From Leadbetterella sp964423865 (GTDB lineage: Bacteria; Bacteroidota; Bacteroidia; Cytophagales; Spirosomataceae): a DNA stretch of 64,000 bases. The notes below the pieces were generated by a model, which made no database searches, was not told the origin of the DNA, and saw only the letters and a list, made by a program, of their open reading frames with translations. Below, piece after piece: positions 25,065 to 32,568 of this stretch. Where the stretch lies: positions 19,309 through 83,308 of the forward strand of contig CAYRGN010000013.1 in NCBI GenBank assembly GCA_964423865.1, read 5' to 3'. Made by a program: the position numbers and the translations under genes. Positions within the stretch are counted from its first letter, which is position 1. Each line of letters begins with the position of its first letter.

Positions 25065-26840
25065 ATGAAACGCGGATTCTCATTTTTTACACTCGTCCTT
25101 ACGGCCTTCCTGATCACAGGATCTTGTAAAAACACCCCTAAAAAAGAGGCGTCAAAAGACCTGTTCACCCTCTTTGTGGAAGACCCCAACGCCCAGACTT
25201 TCTATTCCGACCGGAAAGGCGTGTACGGGAAAAACGGGATGGTGGCCTCCGCGCATGAAGAAGCGTCTAAAGCCGGACTGGAGATTCTACAAGCCGGCGG
25301 CAACGCCATTGACGCGGCCATTGCTACCCATTATGCCCTCGCCGTGGTATTTCCCTTCGCCGGAAACCTGGCCGGAGGCGGATTTGCCGTAGTACGCGAA
25401 CATAGCGGCCAATACCACTCCATCGACTTCCGGGAAAAAGCCCCTCTGGCGGCTCACCGCGATATGTACCTCGATAAAGACGGCAACGTGATTGCCGGAC
25501 TCAGCCTGAAAGGACATCTCGCCAGCGGAGTGCCAGGCTCGGTAGACGGCACCGTTGAACTCCATAAGAAACTGGGAAAACTCTCCTGGGAAAAAATCCT
25601 TGCGCCGGCCATCCGCCTGGCCGAACAGGGTGTGATCCTTACCGAAAGAGAAGCCCGTGGACTCAACAATTACAAGAAAACTTTCCTGGAAGTGAACGGA
25701 CCTGATCTCACCTATTTTATAAAACCCGACGGCTCCGAATGGGAAAAAGGCGATCTCCTGGTACAGCAAGACCTGGCCGAATGCCTCCGAAGAATACAAA
25801 AGAACGGCCGGGAAGGCTTTTATAGTGGAAAAACCGCCGACCTCCTGGTAGCTGAAATGGAAAAAGGGGGCGGAATCATCACCCACGAAGACCTGAAACA
25901 ATACAAATCGGCCTGGAGAAAACCCCTGATCGGTGCTTACCGAGGCCATAAGGTCATTTCCATGGCGCCCTCTTCCAGCGGAGGTATCGCCTTGATCCAG
26001 ATGCTGAAACTGGCCGAGCAATACCCCCTTCAGGAATGGGGATGGAACTCGCCCAAAACCACCCAAGTGATGATTGAAGCGGAAAGAAGGGTATATGCCG
26101 ACCGAGCCAAATGGATGGGCGATACCGATTTTATCGACATTCCCCTTGACGAACTCATCTCAGACAGCTACCTGAAAGAACGCTGGAAAGACTTCAACCC
26201 GGAAGTAGCATCGAAAAGCTCCGATATCCGCGCCGGCGATATCCCGGGATACGAATCCATGGAAACCACCCATTTTTCCGTAGTAGACAAAGAAGGGAAC
26301 GCCGTATCGCTCACCACCACCATTAACGGGGGCTACGGTTCCAAGGTAATTGTGGAAGGAGGCGGCTTCCTGATGAACAATGAAATGGACGATTTCTCCA
26401 TCAAAGCCGGTATACCCAACATGTTCGGACTCATCGGCAACAAAGCCAATGAGATTGCCCCTGGAAAACGCATGCTCAGCTGCATGACGCCCACCATTAT
26501 TGAAAAAGACGGGAAACTCTTTATGGTGGTAGGCACGCCGGGCGGCAGTACCATCATGACTTCCATTTTCCAGTGCATTCTCAACGTGATTGACCACAAA
26601 ATGAGCATGCAGCAGTCGGTTAATGCCCACCGCTTTCACCATCAGTGGCTACCCGACCGCACCGTATTTGAAAAGGGCGCCTTTACGGATGAAACCCTGG
26701 CCGAACTCCGCCGGAAAGGATATGTCATGGATGCCCAGAGCGGCACCATCGGCCGTATGGATTGTATCCTGGTGTACCCCGACGGTACCCTGGAGGGCGC
26801 CTCTGACCCCCGGGCCGACAACACCAGCGTGGGGTATTGA
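25065..26840 (+). CDS. ggt: Gamma-glutamyltransferase / glutathione hydrolase
   Basis: The 591-residue precursor has a lipobox-like signal (FLITGSCKN, Cys21), so it is probably a periplasmic lipoprotein. The large-subunit part has AIDAAIATHYALAVVFPFAGNLAGGG. The autocleavage site lies in METTHFSVVDKEGNAVSLTTTING, with Thr402 as the expected nucleophile of the small subunit. The later PGGSTIMTS is the family's oxyanion-loop region. The enzyme splits glutathione and other gamma-glutamyl compounds. ATG 25065 is chosen over the TTG at 25056. Confidence 0.93.
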   Translation: MKRGFSFFTLVLTAFLITGSCKNTPKKEASKDLFTLFVEDPNAQTFYSDRKGVYGKNGMVASAHEEASKAGLEILQAGGNAIDAAIATHYALAVVFPFAGNLAGGGFAVVREHSGQYHSIDFREKAPLAAHRDMYLDKDGNVIAGLSLKGHLASGVPGSVDGTVELHKKLGKLSWEKILAPAIRLAEQGVILTEREARGLNNYKKTFLEVNGPDLTYFIKPDGSEWEKGDLLVQQDLAECLRRIQKNGREGFYSGKTADLLVAEMEKGGGIITHEDLKQYKSAWRKPLIGAYRGHKVISMAPSSSGGIALIQMLKLAEQYPLQEWGWNSPKTTQVMIEAERRVYADRAKWMGDTDFIDIPLDELISDSYLKERWKDFNPEVASKSSDIRAGDIPGYESMETTHFSVVDKEGNAVSLTTTINGGYGSKVIVEGGGFLMNNEMDDFSIKAGIPNMFGLIGNKANEIAPGKRMLSCMTPTIIEKDGKLFMVVGTPGGSTIMTSIFQCILNVIDHKMSMQQSVNAHRFHHQWLPDRTVFEKGAFTDETLAELRRKGYVMDAQSGTIGRMDCILVYPDGTLEGASDPRADNTSVGY

Positions 26841-26909
26841 TTTTTCAACACCTTCCAACCTTTTTTGCAATAATCAGGTCTCTGTATAAAATTAATCAAA
26901 CAATTTATC

Positions 26910-27608
26910 ATGAGAAAAATTATTGCAGTAGTCACCGTGGTGTTGGGTTTATCATGTACAAAAGAAGACGAGGTCGACTGGTCATTCCGGGTCATCGACC
27001 ACAATTTTAATTCCTCTACAACTGACTGGATTGGCGGTTTCGCAGATTACCCCGAAGGCGTAGAAGAAGACTGGGAGTTCTCTGTGACGCACGCCCTTCT
27101 TCCTTCCCCCCTGGATACGACCAAAAAAGGGGTGAGGATATCGGGCAGCAACCACAGCGATGACCTTTTCATGTACCTGACCCGGAAGGTGAGCCAGCTC
27201 CGGCCCAACCAAACCTATAAGGGTACTTTCGACGTGGAATTCGCTACCAATGCCGCTGAAGAATCCATGGGCGTAGGCGGTTCACCCGCCCACAGCGTAT
27301 ATATGGGCATCGGTTTAACTTCCGTAGAACCTAAAAAAGTACTGGATTCTACCGACGGACACTACCGGATGAACATTTCAAAAATACAGCAGGCAGGAGA
27401 CGGCGAAGACATGAAAGTCATTGGGGATGTGTCAAACGGCAAGGCTGAAACGGAATATACCCTGATTACGCATACGGGCGAGTTTACGGGAAAAACCGAC
27501 AGTGACGGCAATCTCTGGATCATTGTGGGCACCGACTCCGGTTTTGAAGCGGTGACTACCCTTTATTACACCCGGATAAAGGTGGAATTACGGACCGTGA
27601 CGGAATAA
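26910..27608 (+). CDS. Putative lipoprotein, unknown function
   Basis: The 232-residue protein begins with a short signal and lipobox (VVLGLSCTKED, Cys about 16). The rest is beta-rich, with a jelly-roll/carbohydrate-binding-like look (TYKGTFDVEF, the strand-rich C terminus and ending TRIKVELRTV), but no named domain can be assigned with confidence. It follows ggt by 69 bases on the same strand and may be co-transcribed. A cluster of REP-like repeats lies directly downstream. Confidence 0.7.
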   Translation: MRKIIAVVTVVLGLSCTKEDEVDWSFRVIDHNFNSSTTDWIGGFADYPEGVEEDWEFSVTHALLPSPLDTTKKGVRISGSNHSDDLFMYLTRKVSQLRPNQTYKGTFDVEFATNAAEESMGVGGSPAHSVYMGIGLTSVEPKKVLDSTDGHYRMNISKIQQAGDGEDMKVIGDVSNGKAETEYTLITHTGEFTGKTDSDGNLWIIVGTDSGFEAVTTLYYTRIKVELRTVTE

Positions 27609-27632
27609 AGGAAGATAAAATCTAAATGAGAA

Positions 27633-27796
27633 TTGCGGTTCTCGACTCCGCTCGAACTGACAGTAGCGATCACCTATTACCAGTGCAAACCAAGATGTTT
27701 CTCCTCCTCAAAGGGCCACACTTGTCCGTTCGAGCGGAGACGAGAACCAGTTCGAGCGGAGTCGAGAACCAGTTCGGGCATAGTCGGGAACCGCAA
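27633..27796. repeat. REP-like repeat cluster with 22-bp period
   Basis: GGTTCTCGACTCCGCTCGAACTG is split here only by position: 27637-27659 is the exact 23-bp reverse complement of 27748-27770. Two degenerate copies flank the latter, at 27726-27748 and 27770-27792, giving three tandem units with a 22-bp step. TTGCGGTTC (27633-27641) also matches GGAACCGCAA at the far end. The whole can fold into a long stem. It fills the gap between convergent genes. Confidence 0.85.
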
Positions 27797-27800
27797 AACC

Positions 27801-28661
27801 TCAATAGGTTTTTGTCATATCTTTAGGGATCACCAGGTTAAATTCAGTTTTCACGAAGTCAGCCGCCAACGGCAGTTTCCGCTCCTCGCTTTCCGACAGG
27901 GAAATCACCGCGATCTTCAGATCAGGCCGGGCCTGCTTCAGGTACCAGTAAATTCCCCCGTGCTGCTTACTGTGAAAATCACCGTGATAATGCAGTAAAA
28001 TTTTCCCCTCTTCAAGACTTTTCAGGATAGATTCCGCCATTGTGGCGTCTTTAATAGCTTGAGCAGCCACAAAATTCATGGCTCTGCCCCCCGCATGATC
28101 GCCCATCATATTTTTCATCTCCTCATAGCCCGGCGTTTCCAGGGTCACCACATAGGGCAACTGTACCACCCATGCTTTTTCGTGAGGTTCCAGTACCAGG
28201 CTATCCACCCCTTTCCGTGCCACGGTAGATGCATACCGCCGCGGCACATTGGTGGCCACCATGGGCAGGCCTTTATTTTTTGCGAAATCCAGGAGAGGCT
28301 TATAGTCTGTAGGGTGATTTTTCCACAAGCGGGCCTCTTCCCCCAGCTTTTTATCATCGGTTTCCCCTGAAAGATAACGGCCTACCGCGTCCTGGTTATC
28401 CCGCTCAAACATTTCAGCGCCCAGGATAAGCCGGTTTCCCACCCGCTCGTAAAGCGCCTCCGTAGTTTTGAGCTGAAGCCAGTGTACAATAGAACTGTTA
28501 TGGTACTCCCCAAACAGCACCACATCGTATTTTTCCAGCGCTTTCACCATAGAGGTAAAACCGGTGGCCTTGCCTTTTGCGTTGTAAATCGCATAGGCGG
28601 GCAGGTCCTGGGCCTGCAAAGAGGCCGTACAAAACAGGAGTGCTAAGAGCAAGTATTTCAT
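27801..28661 (-). CDS. ChaN/Tiki-like heme-binding lipoprotein-type protein
   Basis: The 286-residue secreted protein has a signal ending TASLQAQ and the ChaN/Tiki (Haem_bdg_uptake) pattern: VVLFGEYHNSSIVHWLQ, ILGAEMFERDNQDAVGRYL and a late LHYHGDFHSKQHGGIYWYL rich in His. ChaN of Campylobacter binds stacked hemes. Being the last gene of a minus-strand heme operon, it probably holds heme in the periplasm or at the outer membrane. No lipobox Cys is seen. Eighty-eight bases with a heptamer array separate it from the HemS-like gene. Confidence 0.85.
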   Translation of the reverse strand: MKYLLLALLFCTASLQAQDLPAYAIYNAKGKATGFTSMVKALEKYDVVLFGEYHNSSIVHWLQLKTTEALYERVGNRLILGAEMFERDNQDAVGRYLSGETDDKKLGEEARLWKNHPTDYKPLLDFAKNKGLPMVATNVPRRYASTVARKGVDSLVLEPHEKAWVVQLPYVVTLETPGYEEMKNMMGDHAGGRAMNFVAAQAIKDATMAESILKSLEEGKILLHYHGDFHSKQHGGIYWYLKQARPDLKIAVISLSESEERKLPLAADFVKTEFNLVIPKDMTKTY

Positions 28662-28681
28662 TCGTATAAAATTTTAGTCGG

Positions 28682-28742
28682 GTGACGCTTCGCTGGTGCG
28701 CCGATTTCTCATAGCTCTAAGCTCATAGCTCACAGCTAAATC
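28682..28742. repeat. Heptamer array with GC-rich core
   Basis: CTCATAG CTCTAAG CTCATAG CTCACAG CTAAATC (28708-28742) are five contiguous heptamers ending 7 bases before the HemS-like gene stop codon. The core before them (28682-28707, GACGCTTCGCTGGTGCGCC) resembles the core at 48484-48535 (GATGCTTCACCAATCGCC). Confidence 0.75.
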
Positions 28743-28749
28743 ATCCAAA

Positions 28750-29781
28750 CTACGCTTCCAGCGACTTCACCAGCTCCTGCCATTCGGGCAGTTCCGGGAT
28801 ACCCGGTTTCCGCTTTCCAAAAAACTGCACGATGATCTCTCCTTTCGGATTGAAGGCTTCTACCGAGGTCACCACGCCGTCTGCGGTAGGTTTTCTCACC
28901 ACCCAGGTTTCGTGAATTCCTGCCGTATTCAGGTGAAGGTTAAAGTCAGGGTCCATAATATTGATCCATCTTTCGTGCCAGAGAAGGCGGTTTACCTCTC
29001 CCGTATGGATCTGGATATTCCCCCGGTTTCCTACAAAAACCATGATGGGAAAGTCTGCTTTGGATGCCTTCTCCAGTAATTCCACCACTTTTTCATTCTT
29101 TATTTTGCGGGCGTGGTACGCGTCAGGCGCCAGGCGCATAGCCTGGGTACGGGTTACCCCAAACTTCCTCAGAACTCCGAAAAAATCATGGGTATCCTGC
29201 AGGTCAAGCCAGGCCTGCCGGAAACCTTCCGCGTCAATTTCGCCGTCAGGCTTCTCCGCCTTCGCGGGTGGGAGCTTCTCTGTGACCAGCCCTGAACCCT
29301 GGTCTTCTGCCCGGTATTTCTCCACCAAGGCATCAAAAGCCGCGGGATTACTGTCGCGGGTCAGATAAATCTTGTGAATGGCCTCTCCGTCTTTCCCGAA
29401 AAACTGAAGGCTCTTCCGGTCTCCGTCTACCACAGCAAACGCCGATGCCCAGGCCGACAGAAAGATGCGCATATCAATATCTTCGCCCACGAAAATCTGG
29501 GCGTGTGCGTTGGAAAAATCCCCGTTCAGGTACACTCCTTTACGTTCATGCACGCATTCATCGTTCCGGGTCAGTCCCATCACTTTGCCCAGTTGCTCTA
29601 CGTCAAGCAGGATAGCTGCAAATTCATTCTTCAAACGGGTTACCCCGTTCCCAAGGTCGGTCACCAGCAGTTCTCCCTCGCTTACGTCCAGTTTCTCTGC
29701 CGCATTTCTAATTCTTAACCGGGGATTCTCTGCTTTCAGCGCCTCCCATCTTTCTTTCAGCGACATTGTCGTTGTTTCCAT
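28750..29781 (-). CDS. HemS/HmuS-like heme-handling protein (hemin-degrading factor family)
   Basis: The 343-residue cytoplasmic protein consists of two HemS/ChuX-like halves (about residues 20-170 and 190-335), as in HemS, ChuS and HmuS. LKERWEALKAENPRLRIRNAAEKLDVSEGELL and GVLRKFGVTRTQAMRLA are typical. Members bind heme entering by the ABC importer and pass it on or help release iron. ATG 29781 is chosen; a TTG 9 bases upstream is less likely. It is 21 bases from the ATPase gene in the same operon. Confidence 0.88.
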   Translation of the reverse strand: METTTMSLKERWEALKAENPRLRIRNAAEKLDVSEGELLVTDLGNGVTRLKNEFAAILLDVEQLGKVMGLTRNDECVHERKGVYLNGDFSNAHAQIFVGEDIDMRIFLSAWASAFAVVDGDRKSLQFFGKDGEAIHKIYLTRDSNPAAFDALVEKYRAEDQGSGLVTEKLPPAKAEKPDGEIDAEGFRQAWLDLQDTHDFFGVLRKFGVTRTQAMRLAPDAYHARKIKNEKVVELLEKASKADFPIMVFVGNRGNIQIHTGEVNRLLWHERWINIMDPDFNLHLNTAGIHETWVVRKPTADGVVTSVEAFNPKGEIIVQFFGKRKPGIPELPEWQELVKSLEA

Positions 29782-29802
29782 ATATTTCAATTTTAAAATC
29801 CT

Positions 29803-30579
29803 TTAATTTCCGAATAAAATCACGGGGTGATGACGTACGGGGTGGTTCCAGATACTGCATGGAAAACCGTAGGCTTCGGTAATCACCTCCGGTGTCAGCA
29901 CTTTTTCCGGGGTTCCCTGCGCCAGTACACTGCCGTTTTTCATCATCAGCACCTGCGTAGCAAAGCGCGCCGCCAGGTTCAGATCATGCAATACAGTCAC
30001 CACCGTATTGCCTCTTTTGGCGAAAGCCGACATCAACTCCAACACCTGGTACTGGTGTTTTACATCCAGGTTATTCAGGGGTTCATCCAGCAATACCAGT
30101 TTATGCGCTACATCATTACGAAGCTGGGCCATCACCCGGGCCAGGTGTACCCTTTGCTTTTCTCCGCCCGAAAGCGAGTTGTACTCCCTTTCCTTCAAAT
30201 CTTCTATACCCACTTCTTTCATCACCTCATCCAGGGCTTCCAGATCATCGCGGCCCGGAACAGTATTGAAATAAGGATACCGCCCCATTAACACTACATC
30301 ACGCACCGACAGGGGGATATCCCCGTTATAATGCTGGGAAAATTTCGCCTTATTTTTTGATAAATCCAAAACATCCCATTCTTTAAAACGCTTGAGTTTG
30401 AAATAAATATCTTCCGTGTTTCGGGCTATCTCGTTGGCCAGCACGTTTAGCAAAGTAGATTTTCCGGCGCCGTTTGGCCCTACAATCACCAGCATATCCC
30501 CGTATTCTACCGACACATCCACTCCTTTCAGAATGGAATAGTTCTTATGCGAATAACATATTTTATGCCCTTTTACCAT
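29803..30579 (-). CDS. hmuV: Heme ABC transporter ATPase
   Basis: The 258-residue ATPase has Walker A GPNGAGKST, signature LSGGEKQRVHLARVMAQ, Walker B KLVLLDEPLNNLD and an H-loop His in TVLHDLNLAARFA. It powers the FecCD-type permease encoded just upstream. Its ATG overlaps the permease stop by one base (TGATG), which supports tight coupling. Length and motif order are normal for HmuV. Heme rather than siderophore or cobalamin is chosen because of the HemS-like and ChaN-like neighbours. Confidence 0.9.
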   Translation of the reverse strand: MVKGHKICYSHKNYSILKGVDVSVEYGDMLVIVGPNGAGKSTLLNVLANEIARNTEDIYFKLKRFKEWDVLDLSKNKAKFSQHYNGDIPLSVRDVVLMGRYPYFNTVPGRDDLEALDEVMKEVGIEDLKEREYNSLSGGEKQRVHLARVMAQLRNDVAHKLVLLDEPLNNLDVKHQYQVLELMSAFAKRGNTVVTVLHDLNLAARFATQVLMMKNGSVLAQGTPEKVLTPEVITEAYGFPCSIWNHPVRHHPVILFGN

Positions 30580-31613
30580 CACATTGTCTTTTTATAACGT
30601 ACCAGAATAGCGATAAACACCGGCGCCCCCAGGATGGCCGTCAGGATACCGATGGGCAGCTCCGCAGGGGCCACTATGGTGCGGCTAAACGTGTCGGCCA
30701 CCAGCAACAGTACAGCCCCCCACACCGCCGACAAAGGAAGAATTACCGTATAATTCGAACTGAACAACAGGCGCAGAATATAGGGAATTATCAGCCCTAC
30801 AAAACCTATACTTCCCGAAAACGCCACGGCCGTACCCACCATCAGGGCCGACAGCAGCACGGTCACTCGTTTTATTTTCTCTACATTTACCCCCAGGTGT
30901 TCCGCGTCTTTCTCACCCAGCATCATCGCATTCAGGGCCTTTCCTTTCGTAATCAGATAACTGTAAGTACCCACCATCACCACCCCCAGTATCGCGTTCT
31001 TGGTCCAGGTGGCGGCTCCCAGGCTACCGAGGTTCCAGAAGGTCAGATCGCGGAGTTGATCGTCTTTGGCCAGGTAAGTCATGAAGCCCACCAGAGCAAA
31101 CCCCAGGGAAGAGATGGCCACACCGGCCAGCAACATCACCACTACGTTTGTTCTTCCGTTATCCGAGGAAATCATGTATACCAGAGAAATTGCTCCCAAA
31201 GCGCCAATAAACGCGCCTATACTTACCATAGAATAGTGCAATACCTCCGGAATCACGGCCCGCACCGACTCCCCCAATACAATGCTAACGGCGGCCATCA
31301 GCATAGCCCCGGAAGTCACCCCGATCAGGTCGGGCGTAGCCAGGGGGTTCTTGAAAATTCCCTGGAGACAGGTACCCGACACCGCCAGGATACTCCCCAC
31401 CAGAACAGCCATGACCACACGGGGCAGACGGATCTTCCCGATAACATAGGCATCTGTAGCCGAAACAGAGGAGTCTCCCTTCACCAGGCTTCCCAGGATT
31501 TTCAAAAGGGAAGGCTCCTCGAAACGATACACCCCCATATACAGGGACACGCCAGCCAGGGCCAGCAGCACCAGGAAAGACACCAGAAGGTACAGCGGAA
31601 CTTTATTCTTCAA
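30579..31613 (-). CDS. hmuU: Heme ABC transporter permease, FecCD family
   Basis: The 344-residue integral membrane protein has about 10 hydrophobic helices. It has LPRVVMAVLVGSILAVSGTCLQGIFKNPLATPDLIG-type FecCD loops near residues 60-95 and GFVGLIIPYILR near 275, which contact the ATPase. With HmuT and HmuV it moves heme through the inner membrane. It follows the binding-protein gene after 6 bases. Confidence 0.9.
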   Translation of the reverse strand: MKNKVPLYLLVSFLVLLALAGVSLYMGVYRFEEPSLLKILGSLVKGDSSVSATDAYVIGKIRLPRVVMAVLVGSILAVSGTCLQGIFKNPLATPDLIGVTSGAMLMAAVSIVLGESVRAVIPEVLHYSMVSIGAFIGALGAISLVYMISSDNGRTNVVVMLLAGVAISSLGFALVGFMTYLAKDDQLRDLTFWNLGSLGAATWTKNAILGVVMVGTYSYLITKGKALNAMMLGEKDAEHLGVNVEKIKRVTVLLSALMVGTAVAFSGSIGFVGLIIPYILRLLFSSNYTVILPLSAVWGAVLLLVADTFSRTIVAPAELPIGILTAILGAPVFIAILVRYKKTM

Positions 31614-31619
31614 AACGTT

Positions 31620-32477
31620 TTACTTTACTTTTTCCGCCAACGCGCGGTTCAGGACAAGCGCCGCCTCCCCGGTTCTGGGGCCAAAATTGGAGATCAAGCC
31701 TCCATCCAGCGCAATCACAGCCTTGTTCTTGCCCGCCGTAGTCTGCGCCACTCCCGGCACCGCCAGCAGGCCGTCTATACCGCCCAGGCTCGAAAGCCCG
31801 GATTCAAACAACAGGATCGCGTCCGGATTGCCCTGCACCAGCGCTTCCGGAGTAAGCGGCCTGAAATCTTCAAACCCGGTAATTGCGTTCTCTCCGCCCG
31901 CCAGCTTCACAATCTCCGAAAACGGGGTCTTATCGCCCGCCACCATGAGCGTTCCCGCACCACGCGCGTAGATAAAAAGCACCTTGGGTGTTTTTTCAAA
32001 CGACTGCACCTCCGCCAGGTCGCTGTCTATCCGGTCGGTCAGCGTCTGAGTGTCTACACCGCCCAGTAACTCTCCCACCGAATGGATCAGGTCTTTGGCG
32101 CCCTGGACTGAAAACGCCTGGTCAATCAACCGCAATTCTATTCCCGCGGCCTTCAGCTTCTCCTGTAAATCCGGGTTAAAATCTTTCGCGGTACCCACCA
32201 CTACATCCGGTTGAAGCGCCACTACCGGCTCTATCGTAATGGTCCGGATATGGCCCAGGTCCTGCGCGTGCGTCTTCACCGATTCCGGGTAGGTGCTGGT
32301 GACGTCTACTCCTACCAGTTGAGCCTCACCGCCCAGGGCGGCTATGGTTTCGGTGATGGCGCCGTTCAGCGAAACAATTTTCTTGTCGGCCTTCTCTTCC
32401 GAGCTGTTTTCTGAGGAGGAATTACAAGAAAGGGTTAACCCCGACAGGATCGCCAGGCTTAGAGCTATCTTCTTCAT
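31620..32477 (-). CDS. hmuT: Periplasmic heme-binding lipoprotein
   Basis: The 285-residue substrate-binding protein has a signal with lipobox (GLTLSCNSS, Cys about 18), a Ser/Glu-rich linker and the two-lobed Fe3+/heme-binding fold: KIVSLNGAITETIAALGGEAQLVGVD at the N terminus, a linking helix, and a C-terminal lobe ending with VLNRALAEKV. It is the first gene of the heme operon, and a promoter with a palindrome lies just upstream. HmuT usually binds heme through a Tyr or His; I did not assign the residue. Confidence 0.88.
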   Translation of the reverse strand: MKKIALSLAILSGLTLSCNSSSENSSEEKADKKIVSLNGAITETIAALGGEAQLVGVDVTSTYPESVKTHAQDLGHIRTITIEPVVALQPDVVVGTAKDFNPDLQEKLKAAGIELRLIDQAFSVQGAKDLIHSVGELLGGVDTQTLTDRIDSDLAEVQSFEKTPKVLFIYARGAGTLMVAGDKTPFSEIVKLAGGENAITGFEDFRPLTPEALVQGNPDAILLFESGLSSLGGIDGLLAVPGVAQTTAGKNKAVIALDGGLISNFGPRTGEAALVLNRALAEKVK

Positions 32478-32487
32478 TTTGTATTTA

Positions 32488-32514
32488 TATTTAATCTAAA
32501 TAAGCGCAAAACTA
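32488..32514 (-). promoter_or_regulatory. hmu operon promoter with palindromic operator
   Basis: TAGTTTTG on the minus strand (32514-32507) is a -7 box. TATTTA-ATC-TAAATA (32488-32502), a 15-bp inverted repeat, covers the predicted transcription start just downstream. An iron- or heme-responsive repressor is a reasonable guess; the family of repressor is not shown by sequence. Confidence 0.55.
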
Positions 32515-32568
32515 GAAAGATTTGTTCAACTGTAAAAGGAAAATAAACGAAAAGATTGTCGTGGGAGT

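Noticed and set aside
30474..32069. Long plus-strand open frame of 531 codons opposite hmuU/hmuT
   Set aside because: It is antisense to well-supported hmu genes, starts inside hmuV, is full of His, Gln and Arg and has no domain pattern; it arises from codon bias of the real strand.
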